A program made the position numbers and the translations under genes. Below the pieces are notes generated by a model, which saw nothing but the letters and a program-made list of their open reading frames with translations, did no database searches and had not been told where the DNA came from. From Lachnospiraceae bacterium (GTDB taxonomy: Bacteria; Bacillota; Clostridia; Lachnospirales; Lachnospiraceae), in NCBI GenBank assembly GCA_021203205.1, contig JAJQBQ010000061.1, positions 35,386 through 99,385 on the forward strand: 64,000 nucleotides of DNA. Reading direction: 5' to 3'. Below, piece after piece: positions 8,834-17,128 of this stretch; the first letter of the stretch is position 1, and every line of letters starts with the position of its first letter.

Positions 8834-9661
8834 ATGAAGACTTTTTTCAGAGCTACCGGAAAGGAACTGTCTTACGGCGTTCGAAGCATCCGCTTCTGGG
8901 TCGCGGCCATCGCCCTGGGGGTGGTGATATTGATGGACGCATACTGGATCGGCAGCGTCCTTTCCGACGTGGATGTCATCAGCATAACAGACCAGATCCT
9001 GACAGGAGGTTCTTATATGTTCTGGGTGCGGTTTTGCCTGTGTGTCATTCCGTTCGGCTGCTGTTATTATGATGAATACGCAAACCAGGCGTCCAAATAC
9101 CGGCTGACCCGGGCGGGCCGCGTGACCTACGGCCTCTCAAAGGTGATGGCCGGCATGCTGCTCACGCTGGGGATCGTGATAGTGGCGAATCTGCTCGCCT
9201 GCGGGGTGATGATAGCCTGCGGCATACCGTTTGTGCTGCCCAGGGAGTACAGTGAGTACACGGGGGAGCTGATTTCCTACAATTATCAGTATTTCTGGCT
9301 GCTGGGGCATGACCATCCGATCCTGCTTTATATGGTGCAGGTATTGTTTTCCGCGCAGGCCGGGATCTGCTTCTGCTCGCTGACGATCCTGCTGTCCACA
9401 TTTATCAAAAATAAATTTATCCTGCTGGCGATGCCGCTGACGGTGTTTTTCGGGCTGGACAGCTTCTTAAGTATCTGGTTTTATCCGGAGACCGGGCCGG
9501 AGTGGCTGGAACTGCGACTCATGTTCAATGCGCTCACCCGGTATGGCTGGGAGACGGAGCTGCAGGGACTGGGGGTGACCGTGCTGTACACGCTGGTTTT
9601 GTCGGCCGTATTTGCAGCCGTGTTTATACTCAGGCTTCGCAGGGTGACGGAGAAGGAATAG
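8834..9661 (+). CDS. ABC-2-like membrane protein
   Basis: 275-aa polytopic membrane protein with about six hydrophobic segments, beginning at residues 22-40 and ending near 250-268. The layout resembles the membrane proteins at 179 and 11442 but the sequence is clearly divergent. AGGAG precedes the ATG at good spacing. It lies between two lipoprotein genes of the same family, so a lipoprotein plus membrane-protein pairing is repeated three times in this array. No ATPase is present nearby. Role unknown. Confidence 0.7.
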   Translation: MKTFFRATGKELSYGVRSIRFWVAAIALGVVILMDAYWIGSVLSDVDVISITDQILTGGSYMFWVRFCLCVIPFGCCYYDEYANQASKYRLTRAGRVTYGLSKVMAGMLLTLGIVIVANLLACGVMIACGIPFVLPREYSEYTGELISYNYQYFWLLGHDHPILLYMVQVLFSAQAGICFCSLTILLSTFIKNKFILLAMPLTVFFGLDSFLSIWFYPETGPEWLELRLMFNALTRYGWETELQGLGVTVLYTLVLSAVFAAVFILRLRRVTEKE

Positions 9662-9819
9662 AATTTTATCATTCGATTTGCAGTATATTTCAATCTCAAA
9701 GGGCGACAAATTTAAATTGCGCGGAATTTTTTCGATGGCGACTGTGAAGTAATGTTTCGTGAAGCAGCTTATTCTTCTCTGGCGTGTCGTCAGAAAACAC
9801 ATGGTCAAAAAACAGTGTA

Positions 9820-9845
9820 GTCGCTATGGGGTTTGGTACAGCGAG
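9820..9845 (+). promoter_or_regulatory. Repeated hairpin leader, class B, copy 1
   Basis: GTGTAGTCGCTATGGGGTTT followed by GGTACAGCGA forms a TCGCT/AGCGA hairpin directly before GAGGAGG. The same element stands before the genes at 11442 (plus) and 63624 (minus). In all three cases the hairpin ends within a few bases of the Shine-Dalgarno sequence. Confidence 0.55.
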
Positions 9846-9856
9846 GAGGATGACTG

Positions 9857-9952
9857 ATGAGGCTTTTTCAGAAACAGGTTCATGTTGGTGATCTTATAAA
9901 GCAGCGATGCGATATATTGAGAGGTATGAACAAATGGAGGAAATTTGTATGA
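9857..9952 (+). CDS. Possible 31-codon leader ORF overlapping the next start
   Basis: ATG at 9857 has GAGGAGG 7 nt upstream. It opens a 31-codon frame (starts MRLFQKQVHV, ends WRKFV) whose TGA overlaps the ATG at 9949 as ATGA. This layout would couple its translation to the lipoprotein gene. No homology is recognised. It could equally be a chance frame between the class B hairpin and the real start. Confidence 0.4.
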   Translation: MRLFQKQVHVGDLIKQRCDILRGMNKWRKFV

Positions 9953-11331
9953 TGAAGAAAAGTAAATTGCGAATGTCTGGTGCCGACAGGATGTGGAAAC
10001 AGAATTTTAAGCCGGGCATGAAATCCTGCAGCGTGGAACGATCCGTGAACCATTTGTTTGCGGTAGTTGCGTTGGCAGTACTCGCGTTATCCACGCTGCT
10101 TTTATCCGGCTGTGCCGAGGCCGGCGGGGAGGAGTTGCTGACGGATGCTTCCGATGAGTTTACCAGCCAGGTCACAGAGACCATGGAGGAGATCGAGCTG
10201 ACGGAGGAAGAAGCGGAGCAGGATCATCTGTTCCTCCAGGTCACCAGCAATGTGACGGTGGACGCGGACATCACGCCGCGCTCCCTCTACAGCGAAGGGC
10301 TCGGCATGTGGCAGCAACGCACGGAAAGCGATGAGGAAATCAGTGAAATGCTCTCTTACGAAGAACTTAAGGAGGGGCAGGACACATTGGGGGAAAGTCT
10401 TACGCTTGAAGATGTGGACAGTGCGCTCAGTGATATGGCGGAGACTTTCGGAACCGTATGGCAGGAAGTGTACGGGGAAGCAAAAAGCCGGAGCACGGTT
10501 GAGAGCTCAGATACTTTCTGGTATCGCGACAGCGACGGGCTTCTGGAGATCAATACGCCGGGCGCCACGACCCCGGAATCGGCATACGAGGGGTCAGCCT
10601 CGACGGAGATCTATTCTGTAACAGAGGATCTGGATTTTCTCCCGGCGGAGACGGTGCGGCAGGCCGCGACCCTGATGTATCAGAAAATCTGGCCGGACAT
10701 GGGAGTCTCTTTGCTGTTTCAGTCGAACACGCTGGAGCAGCAGCAGCGGGCTGTGGAACTGACCAATGCTTCCACTTATGGCGCGAATTACGAGTTAAAT
10801 GAGAACGCGAAGGAATATTATTATCTGGAATTTTACGAAACTATCGACGGGATCCCCATCAAAAGAACCATGCTCCCCTGGAAGGTCCTGGCAAACTCAC
10901 TGGCGGAAGGCTCATACTACTATGATGCATGGTGGGCCAGCCAGGGAATCTCTTATGCGATGTCGTCCGACTCCATTGTCGGATTCATGAAGGTGACCGA
11001 GAGCGGCTTTTATCTGTGGATTTGCCTGAAAAGCACAGGATACGAGCAGCTGCGGGAGGCGCAGAAGGTGGTGGATATCAATGAAATCTTAAATTCCGCC
11101 TGTGAGTCGCTGGTATCCTTAGGGGAAACGATCACAGTGGGCAGCGTAGAGCTGGTCATGGCACAGACGACCATCGAGGATGAGGAGGGAACCTGGCTTG
11201 TCTACGCACCGTTCTGGACGGTGGACTATTACCGGTTCAAAAAAGTTGGAGTAGAGAACTTCTACAAGCGCTACCAGATGGTGTTTGACGGATATACGGG
11301 GGAACTGCTGAATGATGATGAGTATAGGTGA
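9949..11331 (+). CDS. Lipoprotein, third member of the paralogous family
   Basis: Predicted lipoprotein of 460 aa with an unusually long N-region before the hydrophobic core and a good lipobox LLSGC (Cys55). The domain opens with LTEEEAEQDHLFLQVTSNVT and closes with YAPFWTVDYY...FDGYTGE, matching its relatives at 1137 and 7374 with more divergence. GGAGG lies 8 nt before the ATG at 9949; an in-frame ATG at 9907 has no such site. It is followed 110 nt later by an ABC-2-like membrane protein gene, and the intervening DNA carries the class B hairpin. Function unknown. Confidence 0.75.
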   Translation: MMKKSKLRMSGADRMWKQNFKPGMKSCSVERSVNHLFAVVALAVLALSTLLLSGCAEAGGEELLTDASDEFTSQVTETMEEIELTEEEAEQDHLFLQVTSNVTVDADITPRSLYSEGLGMWQQRTESDEEISEMLSYEELKEGQDTLGESLTLEDVDSALSDMAETFGTVWQEVYGEAKSRSTVESSDTFWYRDSDGLLEINTPGATTPESAYEGSASTEIYSVTEDLDFLPAETVRQAATLMYQKIWPDMGVSLLFQSNTLEQQQRAVELTNASTYGANYELNENAKEYYYLEFYETIDGIPIKRTMLPWKVLANSLAEGSYYYDAWWASQGISYAMSSDSIVGFMKVTESGFYLWICLKSTGYEQLREAQKVVDINEILNSACESLVSLGETITVGSVELVMAQTTIEDEEGTWLVYAPFWTVDYYRFKKVGVENFYKRYQMVFDGYTGELLNDDEYR

Positions 11332-11395
11332 CGATTGCGAAAACCGGAGTGAATGTTTCGTGTAACCGTAGAAAATTCGTGATGAAAAATTTGTG

Positions 11396-11424
11396 TAGTC
11401 GCTGTGGGGTTTTGGTACAGCGAC
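11396..11424 (+). promoter_or_regulatory. Repeated hairpin leader, class B, copy 2
   Basis: AGTCGCTGT/ACAGCGACT stem of 9 bp around a GGGGTTTTGGT loop, followed by GAAGGAG, the ribosome binding site of the gene at 11442. The upstream GTGATGAAAAATTTGTGT also matches copy 3 at 63644-63690. Confidence 0.6.
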
Positions 11425-11441
11425 TGAAGGAGTGGAAAAGT

Positions 11442-12287
11442 ATGAACGAAATCACTTCAGATCTTAGAATTATTTTGTGCTCCGCCGTGATCGGCGTGCG
11501 GAAAATGTTCCGGAGTGCGGCTTTTTGGCTGCTGGCACTCTACACGCTGATGTTCTGGTTCCTGTATGCGGTAGGTTTGCGCGAGATGGCGGCCGAGTAC
11601 GGCTACGGGGTGACGCCCTTCCTGCTGCCGCTGTTTTTTGACGACGACATATACGGCATGTACGGGCAGCTCATGCTCTGTCTGGTAGCGTGCAACGCGC
11701 CGTTCCTTGACAGGGGAAGCCTGTTTACCCTGCACCGGACGGGGCGCACCGCCTGGGGCATCGCCCAGATGATTTACATCGTTCTCGCAAATATCATTTT
11801 TATGGCGGTCATGATGGTGACGCAGATGATTTTCCTGTTCCCGCACCTGACCTTCTCAAGTCGGTGGGGCAGCGTGCTCTACACGTTGGCGAATCTGCCG
11901 GAGATACGCAGCAAATACGGTGGCTACGGTTCCTTCGAGGCGAGCATTATTCTGGGGATGAATCCGACTGCGGCGTTGGGGATGCAGCTTGTGTTGTGTC
12001 TGCTTTTGGGCTCGGTGATCGGCGCGCTCATTTTCCTGATCAACGGCCTGACGCGGAGCACCTTCGGCGGCGTTGTCGCCGTGGGGTGTGTGATTTTTAC
12101 GAACTGGATTTCCTGGGGGATGGAAGTGAGGTATGTTTCTCCGTTCGAATGGATGAAGCTCAGTAATTATCTGAATGGCGTCTATGATTTTAAGACGAAT
12201 GTGATACGGCTGGCTCTGATGTTTGCGGTGCTGGCGGTGGCCTGCTGCGTTTGCGTGAAAAGGCAGTGGATCCGGACAACGGATTAG
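11442..12287 (+). CDS. ABC-2-like polytopic membrane protein, paralogue of the one at 179
   Basis: 281-aa membrane protein with about six transmembrane segments. It is co-linear with the protein at 179-1039 over its whole length and shares LMFWFLYA.G.R, YGVTPFLLPLFF, IYGMYG.LMLCLV and NAPFLDR. The ATG at 11442 follows AAGGAG at 9 nt and matches the paralogue's start; the longer frame from 11328 would translate through the class B hairpin. It is the last gene of the plus-strand array and converges on the minus-strand genes at 12311. Transport substrate and energy source unknown. Confidence 0.75.
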   Translation: MNEITSDLRIILCSAVIGVRKMFRSAAFWLLALYTLMFWFLYAVGLREMAAEYGYGVTPFLLPLFFDDDIYGMYGQLMLCLVACNAPFLDRGSLFTLHRTGRTAWGIAQMIYIVLANIIFMAVMMVTQMIFLFPHLTFSSRWGSVLYTLANLPEIRSKYGGYGSFEASIILGMNPTAALGMQLVLCLLLGSVIGALIFLINGLTRSTFGGVVAVGCVIFTNWISWGMEVRYVSPFEWMKLSNYLNGVYDFKTNVIRLALMFAVLAVACCVCVKRQWIRTTD

Positions 12288-12310
12288 GGGGAAAAATTCA
12301 ATGTCCCATG

Positions 12311-12511
12311 TCATCCGATTGCAATATCCTCCATTTGGTCAAGTTCTTCCTGCGTAATTCCGTGGCGAGCCATAACATCAGCCATTGGGATTCTGTGGCT
12401 ATTTTCGTTTTTTTCAAGCCTTTCACAGGCTTCCGCAAGCAGGATATGGTTCTCTTCTATTTCGGAGAGCCGTGTATATTCTTCAGGAGACAGGATAACC
12501 GCTGTGGCCAT
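12311..12511 (-). CDS. Short Phd/YefM-like antitoxin-type protein
   Basis: 66-aa protein beginning MATAVILSPEEYTRLSEIEE, which matches the middle of Phd/YefM antitoxins (the AVILSPEEY segment). The usual DNA-binding N-terminal half is missing, although the frame stays open for several codons upstream of the ATG. GAAGGTG lies 5 nt before the ATG. No toxin gene follows. It may be an orphan or truncated antitoxin. It lies 34 nt downstream of the permease gene on the same strand. Confidence 0.5.
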   Translation of the reverse strand: MATAVILSPEEYTRLSEIEENHILLAEACERLEKNENSHRIPMADVMARHGITQEELDQMEDIAIG

Positions 12512-12545
12512 AAGAACACCTTCTTTCTTTTTTATATGGGAAATT

Positions 12546-13304
12546 TTATTCAGTCGGAAACAGAAGCGAGATAACCTTCTCCAGAAAAACGCTCAGCACG
12601 ATGATCACAATAGTCCACGCGAACAGCTCATCGGTAGCGAGATAAATTTTTGAGAGGTACAGCCCCTCACCGATGGTGCCGGAGGCGGCGCAGATGACTT
12701 CCCCGGCGACACCAGCCTTAAAGCTCATGCCTACGGCCGTGCGGCAGCCGGCCTGCATATAGGGCTTCGCCGCTTCGAAGTAGAGGTGCCGGATGCTTAA
12801 ATGTAACGGCAGGTCAAACACCTCCGCCACCTCCATAAGCTCCGGGTCGGTCTGCTTCAGGCCTGTGTAAATGTTCTGGTACAGCAGCGGCAGCGTGACG
12901 AAGAAGGCCACCCAGACAGACAGGTGCTTCGAGCCGCTCCAGACGAGAAACAGGATGACAAAGGCCGCCACCGGCACAGTCTTCATGACCGTCAGCACCG
13001 GCGAGATGAGCCGGTGAAGGAATGGCAGGAAGAACCCCAGAAAGCTTAAGAGGACCGCGCTGAGGAAACCCAGAACGAAACCGGCGGTGATCCTTAAGAA
13101 ACTGGTTTCGATGGTGCGGTAAAAGGAAGCGGTTTTTAACATCCCGAAAAGCGCTTTCGCCACCTCCAGGGGCGAGGGCAGAAAGATATCGTTGGCAATC
13201 ACCATGGAAGCGGCCTGCCATACCAGGATCCAGAAAAGGAGGATGGCGGCGGTTTCCAGGTGATTTTTTAAATGATAGTTTTTTTTCTTCTTTTCTGTTG
13301 GCAT
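12546..13304 (-). CDS. ABC transporter permease, SsuC/TauC/ThiX type
   Basis: 252-aa permease of the nitrate/sulfonate/taurine class with six transmembrane segments. The EAA-like cytoplasmic loop reads ELMEVAEVFDLP...IRHLYFEAAKP, and the AGVAGEVI segment near residue 200 is typical of SsuC. It lies downstream of the binding lipoprotein on the same strand, separated by 171 nt. The expected ATP-binding subunit (SsuB-like) is not in the window. Substrate cannot be read from the sequence; sulfonates and thiamine-precursor pyrimidines are both handled by this family. Confidence 0.85.
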   Translation of the reverse strand: MPTEKKKKNYHLKNHLETAAILLFWILVWQAASMVIANDIFLPSPLEVAKALFGMLKTASFYRTIETSFLRITAGFVLGFLSAVLLSFLGFFLPFLHRLISPVLTVMKTVPVAAFVILFLVWSGSKHLSVWVAFFVTLPLLYQNIYTGLKQTDPELMEVAEVFDLPLHLSIRHLYFEAAKPYMQAGCRTAVGMSFKAGVAGEVICAASGTIGEGLYLSKIYLATDELFAWTIVIIVLSVFLEKVISLLFPTE

Positions 13305-13333
13305 GTTATAGCTTTTCCTTAAATAATGAGGCT

Positions 13334-13361
13334 GGGGTTAAAAGTATGACACCACAGGTTT
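13334..13361 (+). repeat. Dispersed intergenic repeat (GTCAAAAGTATGACACCACGG type), copy
   Basis: GGTTAAAAGTATGACACCAC matches intergenic copies at 17651, 21125, 33670 and 48813. It lies between the permease and binding-protein genes. Confidence 0.5.
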
Positions 13362-13475
13362 CTCTGCGCTAACGCGCTCACGAAATCCTTAATCTATGTA
13401 CAAAGGTGAAATGATGCCACCCGAAGACAAATAACAAAATATGGGACAGCGTATCAGAGAAGTTGTTCCCTGAGA

Positions 13476-14645
13476 CTATGGAATATAATAGAAGTCATCT
13501 CCAGGCATACTCCCGCCCACCGCGCTGGTATTCAAATCATACAGCACCTGCAGGTACCCGGAGAGCATCTCTTTCATCTCCTCGCCGTCATAATAGGAAA
13601 TGCTGCAGTAGGGCACGGCCTTTTTGGCAACCGCCTCTTTCTCGATAATGCCCAGTTCCACGACATATTCCGCGATCTGATCCGGATCCTCCGCCGCGAG
13701 AGCCGCGCAGGCAGCGTGGTCGGTCAGAAACTGTGCGACCGCGTCCGGATATTCCTCCAAAAAGCTGTTCCGCACGATGGTCACGCCGGTCACCAGGCGG
13801 CTTCCATCGGTGGAGACATTTGTCCACTCCTCGTCCAGGCTTAGGGCGATGGAAAGATCTTCGTTGTTCGCCAGCGCCACTGTTACATAGGGCTGCGGGA
13901 GCAGGCCGATGAGGGTGCTGTCGGAGGCGAGCAGTGCCGCCACCTCGGAGGACTCGGACTTATATTCGAGGGTCACCTCATCCAGAATACCGGCCTGCGA
14001 GAGCACGTACTGCAGCGCATAGTCCGGCGTGGTGCCCTTGCCGGTCAGGTAGATGGTCCGCCCGGCCAGATCCTCCAGCGAAGTTACCGAATCGTCTCCG
14101 GTCACCACATAGAGAACGCCCAGCGTGTTGATGTCGATGACGGTGATCTCGCCGTCGGTTTTATTGTACAGCGTTGCCGCCACATTTGCCGGAAGCAGAG
14201 CAATATCTACTTCCTCCTGCAGCACCAGCGTCATCAGCTCGTCTGCGGCGGTCACCATGGTGGCCTCGTAGCTGTTTGAAGAGGTCACCGCCGGTTCGGA
14301 GACGATCATCGGGGAGATGCCCATGGTAGTGGGGCCCTTTAAGGCACCGATGCGGACGGTGGCGGAGGTGGCGTTGCTGTCGTCATCTGTGCTGTTCCCG
14401 GTTTCGTCTGAAATCCCGCTCGAAGAATCGTTCGTTGCGTTTTCGCCGGAGATATCGTCCGTGGTAATATCAGAATTATCGGTTGTATTCTCAGAATCGG
14501 AATCCGCAGTCGCATCACCGCCTTCAGAATCGGATGAGACAGTGGTAGTTTCATCCGTGTCATCTGACGAGCTGCCGCAGGCGGCTGCGAAGGTACACAT
14601 CAAAAGTAAAAAACATAAAATCAGGGGTAAAATACGGTGTTTCAT
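13476..14645 (-). CDS. ABC transporter substrate-binding lipoprotein (SsuA/NMT1-like)
   Basis: 389-aa solute-binding lipoprotein with lipobox FAAAC (Cys23), then a 70-residue Ser/Thr/Asp-rich linker and a periplasmic-binding fold. IGALKGPTTMGI is the typical opening of the NMT1/THI5-like class, and YVVTGDDSVTSLEDLAGRTI matches the same family. The start is set at 14645, where GGAG stands 6 nt upstream; the in-frame ATG at 14657 overlaps that site. The same leader architecture is seen before the genes at 179 and 31719. The permease at 12546 is the obvious partner. Ligand not determinable. Confidence 0.8.
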   Translation of the reverse strand: MKHRILPLILCFLLLMCTFAAACGSSSDDTDETTTVSSDSEGGDATADSDSENTTDNSDITTDDISGENATNDSSSGISDETGNSTDDDSNATSATVRIGALKGPTTMGISPMIVSEPAVTSSNSYEATMVTAADELMTLVLQEEVDIALLPANVAATLYNKTDGEITVIDINTLGVLYVVTGDDSVTSLEDLAGRTIYLTGKGTTPDYALQYVLSQAGILDEVTLEYKSESSEVAALLASDSTLIGLLPQPYVTVALANNEDLSIALSLDEEWTNVSTDGSRLVTGVTIVRNSFLEEYPDAVAQFLTDHAACAALAAEDPDQIAEYVVELGIIEKEAVAKKAVPYCSISYYDGEEMKEMLSGYLQVLYDLNTSAVGGSMPGDDFYYIP

Positions 14646-14717
14646 AGGAATCTCCATTCCGCCACCTGTCGGCGGCTCAAATAATAATGAAAGTTCTGCC
14701 TTCTTTTACGGTATAGT
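14646..14717 (-). promoter_or_regulatory. Repeated 5' leader, class A, copy 2
   Basis: On the minus strand it reads ..GCAGAACTTTCATTATTATT..GCCGCC-loop-GGTGGCGGAATGGAGATT, ending at the start codon. It aligns with the leaders at 107 and 31647. The CCGCC/GGCGG stem is preserved with different bases from copy 1. Confidence 0.6.
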
Positions 14718-14906
14718 TCTCTCTTGGAACTCGAAGTTCATACATATGGCTGAACCAGTCAACGGGCAACTCCGGTATAGTATCACAAAGCGGCGAAGAG
14801 GGCAAGATGAATATAGACATCTCAGGTTGTTCGCAGTGAATCGGTTTGATTGTGGGCATTGCGAGTTCGGGAGCAGGGACTGCGAATAGAAACCAATTCA
14901 GAAATA

Positions 14907-16193
14907 TCAGTAATATAAGAACCGCTCGCGGATATATTCCATCCTGCTTTCCGGCAGAAAAGCCTGTTCCGCGCAATCCTGCCATTGACCCAGAGCCATG
15001 TGAACATCCTCGATGACACGAAGAATGCGTGATTTTGAGAGATTCATCTGTCTGCCGCATGCGAGAAAATCATCCATGGTGAAATCGTCCGTTTTTCCGT
15101 TTGCGGTCATCTGGTGGTGCGCAAGCCAGCGGTTTGCGGCGTTGTTTGCGTAAGTGATGTCGTATGCCGGAGCCAGCAGCCAGCGGCCGTCCTTCCCCAT
15201 AAGAAAAGAAATATTCTTTACGTGATCATCCTGATTGCGGGCAGAAATATTAAATATCATGCGCCGAAACAGTTGTTCCGCGTCTGCCTGCCCCAGACCG
15301 ATTCGGTTCATAATATTCCAGGCCTGCTCATAACTGTAGACACCCGGCGTATTATAATCAAAGTGAGCCATTGCACCTAATGTCTGCATGTGGATTTTTT
15401 CACCGGAAGCCGTTCGGTCGAAGCGCTTTGTCATGAAATGGTATCGCCCGGATTCCTGATAAAGCCTGCACTCGCTCATGGTGATTCCGGCAAGCTTCGC
15501 CATAAGGTAGTAGGCATATTCTATGCGTGTATAGGAGGGGCCATCTGCCTGAGTACCCCTGTCTTTATTATTTGAAACACCGTCAAACTTAATCAGCCAG
15601 TATTCATACCCGCTCCCGGCATCGATTTGCCCGGAACGGATGTCGGATGTTTTTGGGTTCCATGCCACAACGGCCTTCGCCCGCGCACCGCCTGCTGAGG
15701 TGCCGATGTTGAGAATTTGTTCCATCAGATGTTCATCTTCCGAAAGATGTAACGTTTCCCGGTTTGACAGTATCTCGGACGCAAGCTCCACCATGGAACT
15801 GATATTGATCCGGGAATCCTGTACGGTGGCGTAATCCGCCGGGGGAACATATTCCAGCGCACCCATTCCGCGGCTCCCGGTATAGAGAAGGCGCTCCACG
15901 GCAGTCAGGCTGCGAATATCTCTGCCCTGTTCGGAAAGATAGCGTTCAATCAGCTTTGTCCCGAATTTGTCCGGCAGGGAATCCGCAAGCAGACCAGGCA
16001 GACCGTGAAATGTTTCCGCTGGCAGACCGGGAAACGAGTAGCTGCGCCTGCCAAGCGGCATGGTGATCGGCGCAATTTCAATGCCGCTTCTTAAGAAGGC
16101 GGCGTCGTATTCGAAAACAGGAACACTTTCCGGGCTGTCCTGGTAAACGGCACCGACCCGAGTTCCCCATAAAAATACCTGTGCAGATGTCAT
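14907..16193 (-). CDS. hipA: HipA-family serine/threonine kinase toxin
   Basis: 428-aa HipA-type kinase. An N-terminal HipA_N region holds the PLLADSLPDKFG-type segment. A nucleotide-binding loop is near residues 164-175 (GTSAGGARAKAVV), KRFDR follows, then the catalytic NQDDHVKN and the metal-binding APAYDITY. These are the canonical HipA elements in the right order. The gene overlaps the upstream HTH gene by 4 bases (ATGA), giving a hipBA operon on the minus strand. In characterised systems HipA phosphorylates a translation factor or tRNA synthetase and HipB neutralises it; the target here is unknown. Confidence 0.9.
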   Translation of the reverse strand: MTSAQVFLWGTRVGAVYQDSPESVPVFEYDAAFLRSGIEIAPITMPLGRRSYSFPGLPAETFHGLPGLLADSLPDKFGTKLIERYLSEQGRDIRSLTAVERLLYTGSRGMGALEYVPPADYATVQDSRINISSMVELASEILSNRETLHLSEDEHLMEQILNIGTSAGGARAKAVVAWNPKTSDIRSGQIDAGSGYEYWLIKFDGVSNNKDRGTQADGPSYTRIEYAYYLMAKLAGITMSECRLYQESGRYHFMTKRFDRTASGEKIHMQTLGAMAHFDYNTPGVYSYEQAWNIMNRIGLGQADAEQLFRRMIFNISARNQDDHVKNISFLMGKDGRWLLAPAYDITYANNAANRWLAHHQMTANGKTDDFTMDDFLACGRQMNLSKSRILRVIEDVHMALGQWQDCAEQAFLPESRMEYIRERFLYY

Positions 16194-16537
16194 TGCCTAT
16201 CTTCCCCCCAGACCCAGTCTTTATTGACAGCGCGATTACGCGAGCGGGAAGCGCGCTTTGGCTTTGGCTTGCGGTCCACGATGGAAATGGGGCTGACGGA
16301 TTGTTCCGGCAGCAGCAGTTCCAGGTTAGAAAGGGAGCCCAGCGCGCGCAGAACATTCAGCAGATTCTCAAGTGTGCCGCCGTGTCCCTTTTCGAGACTG
16401 GCCAGTGTTCTGACAGAGAGACCGGCCCGTTCGGCAAGCTCCATTTGCGAGTAGTTCGCTGCGATGCGGTTGTCGCGGATGCGCTGTCCCAGTTCCTCCA
16501 GAATCATCTGATTGCTGTTGTAATCTGTAATTCTCAT
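16190..16537 (-). CDS. hipB: HipB-like XRE antitoxin/repressor
   Basis: 115-aa protein with an HTH_XRE domain at about residues 14-70 (LGQRIRDNRIA..YSQMELAERAGLS..T...LEKG). A basic tail (KPKPKRASRSRNR) and a terminal Trp-rich segment could contact HipA. The stop overlaps the hipA start. GAGGTGA precedes the ATG. By analogy it should neutralise HipA and repress the operon through dyads in the upstream region 16538-16890; I see no clear TATCC-type operator. Confidence 0.85.
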   Translation of the reverse strand: MRITDYNSNQMILEELGQRIRDNRIAANYSQMELAERAGLSVRTLASLEKGHGGTLENLLNVLRALGSLSNLELLLPEQSVSPISIVDRKPKPKRASRSRNRAVNKDWVWGEDRQ

Positions 16538-16893
16538 AAAAGTGTATCACCTCACATTTTCTATTCCCTGAATGAAAGGATTTCAAAATACAGGGTATCA
16601 CGAAATTTAAGCTCCATATGGACAGTGAGCGGAATAACCGTGTCAGGCCTTCCATGGTAGAATCATTTAACGTGCAAAATATTGCTGGTTAAGCGGAAAA
16701 TAAGAAGATAATCAGCAAAAAAATGCAGATTAAACTGATTGAAATTATAACATGCAGGGCCGGATGTGTCAAACAAAAAGATGAATAATTGTGAATAGAA
16801 ATTAATAGAGGTAGCTGTGAATAGAAATAAATAGTTTGACAGAAAAAAAATAGCGGTTAAAATACAGTGTTGCCAGTTCTCTGACTTAACAGT
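16538..16893. other. Noncoding region upstream of hipBA
   Basis: AT-rich spacer of 356 bp between the divergent hipB and DUF2752 transcription units. It includes a short direct repeat (GTGAATAGAAATTAATAGAGG, and again with AAATAG) near 16790-16830. No coding frame or strong promoter pair was identified. Confidence 0.4.
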
Positions 16894-17128
16894 GGAGAAT
16901 GAAACGACCGTGAGAGGTTATGAAAGGTGATCTGTTCCCTGCAGCCGTGCCTGACGCGCAGGAGAACGGGATGACCGTGAGAGATTATGAAAGGAGACCT
17001 GTTCTCTGCAGCCGTGTCTGACGCGTTGGAGAATGAGATGACCGTGAGAGGTTATGAAAGGTGACCTGTTGCCTGCAGCCGTGGCTGACGCACTGGAGAA
17101 CGAAATGAACGTGAAAGATTATGAAAGG
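16894..17128 (+). repeat. 67-bp tandem repeat duplicating a translation start region (3.5 units)
   Basis: Units begin at 16894, 16961, 17028 and 17095 with exactly 67-bp spacing; the last is partial and runs into the DUF2752 gene. Each unit begins GGAGAAYG followed by an ATG (ACG in unit 1) and ACCGTGAGAG.TTATGAAAGG, so the gene's ribosome binding site and first codons are repeated upstream. Units 2 and 3 give open frames of only 16 and 8 codons. Confidence 0.8.

Noticed and set aside
12251..12574. 107-codon plus-strand frame opposite the Phd-like gene
   Set aside because: It begins inside the preceding membrane-protein gene and is antisense to a frame with an SD and family similarity.
16894..17128. 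67-bp repeats as a CRISPR array
   Set aside because: Units are contiguous full-length copies; there are no variable spacers and no cas genes.
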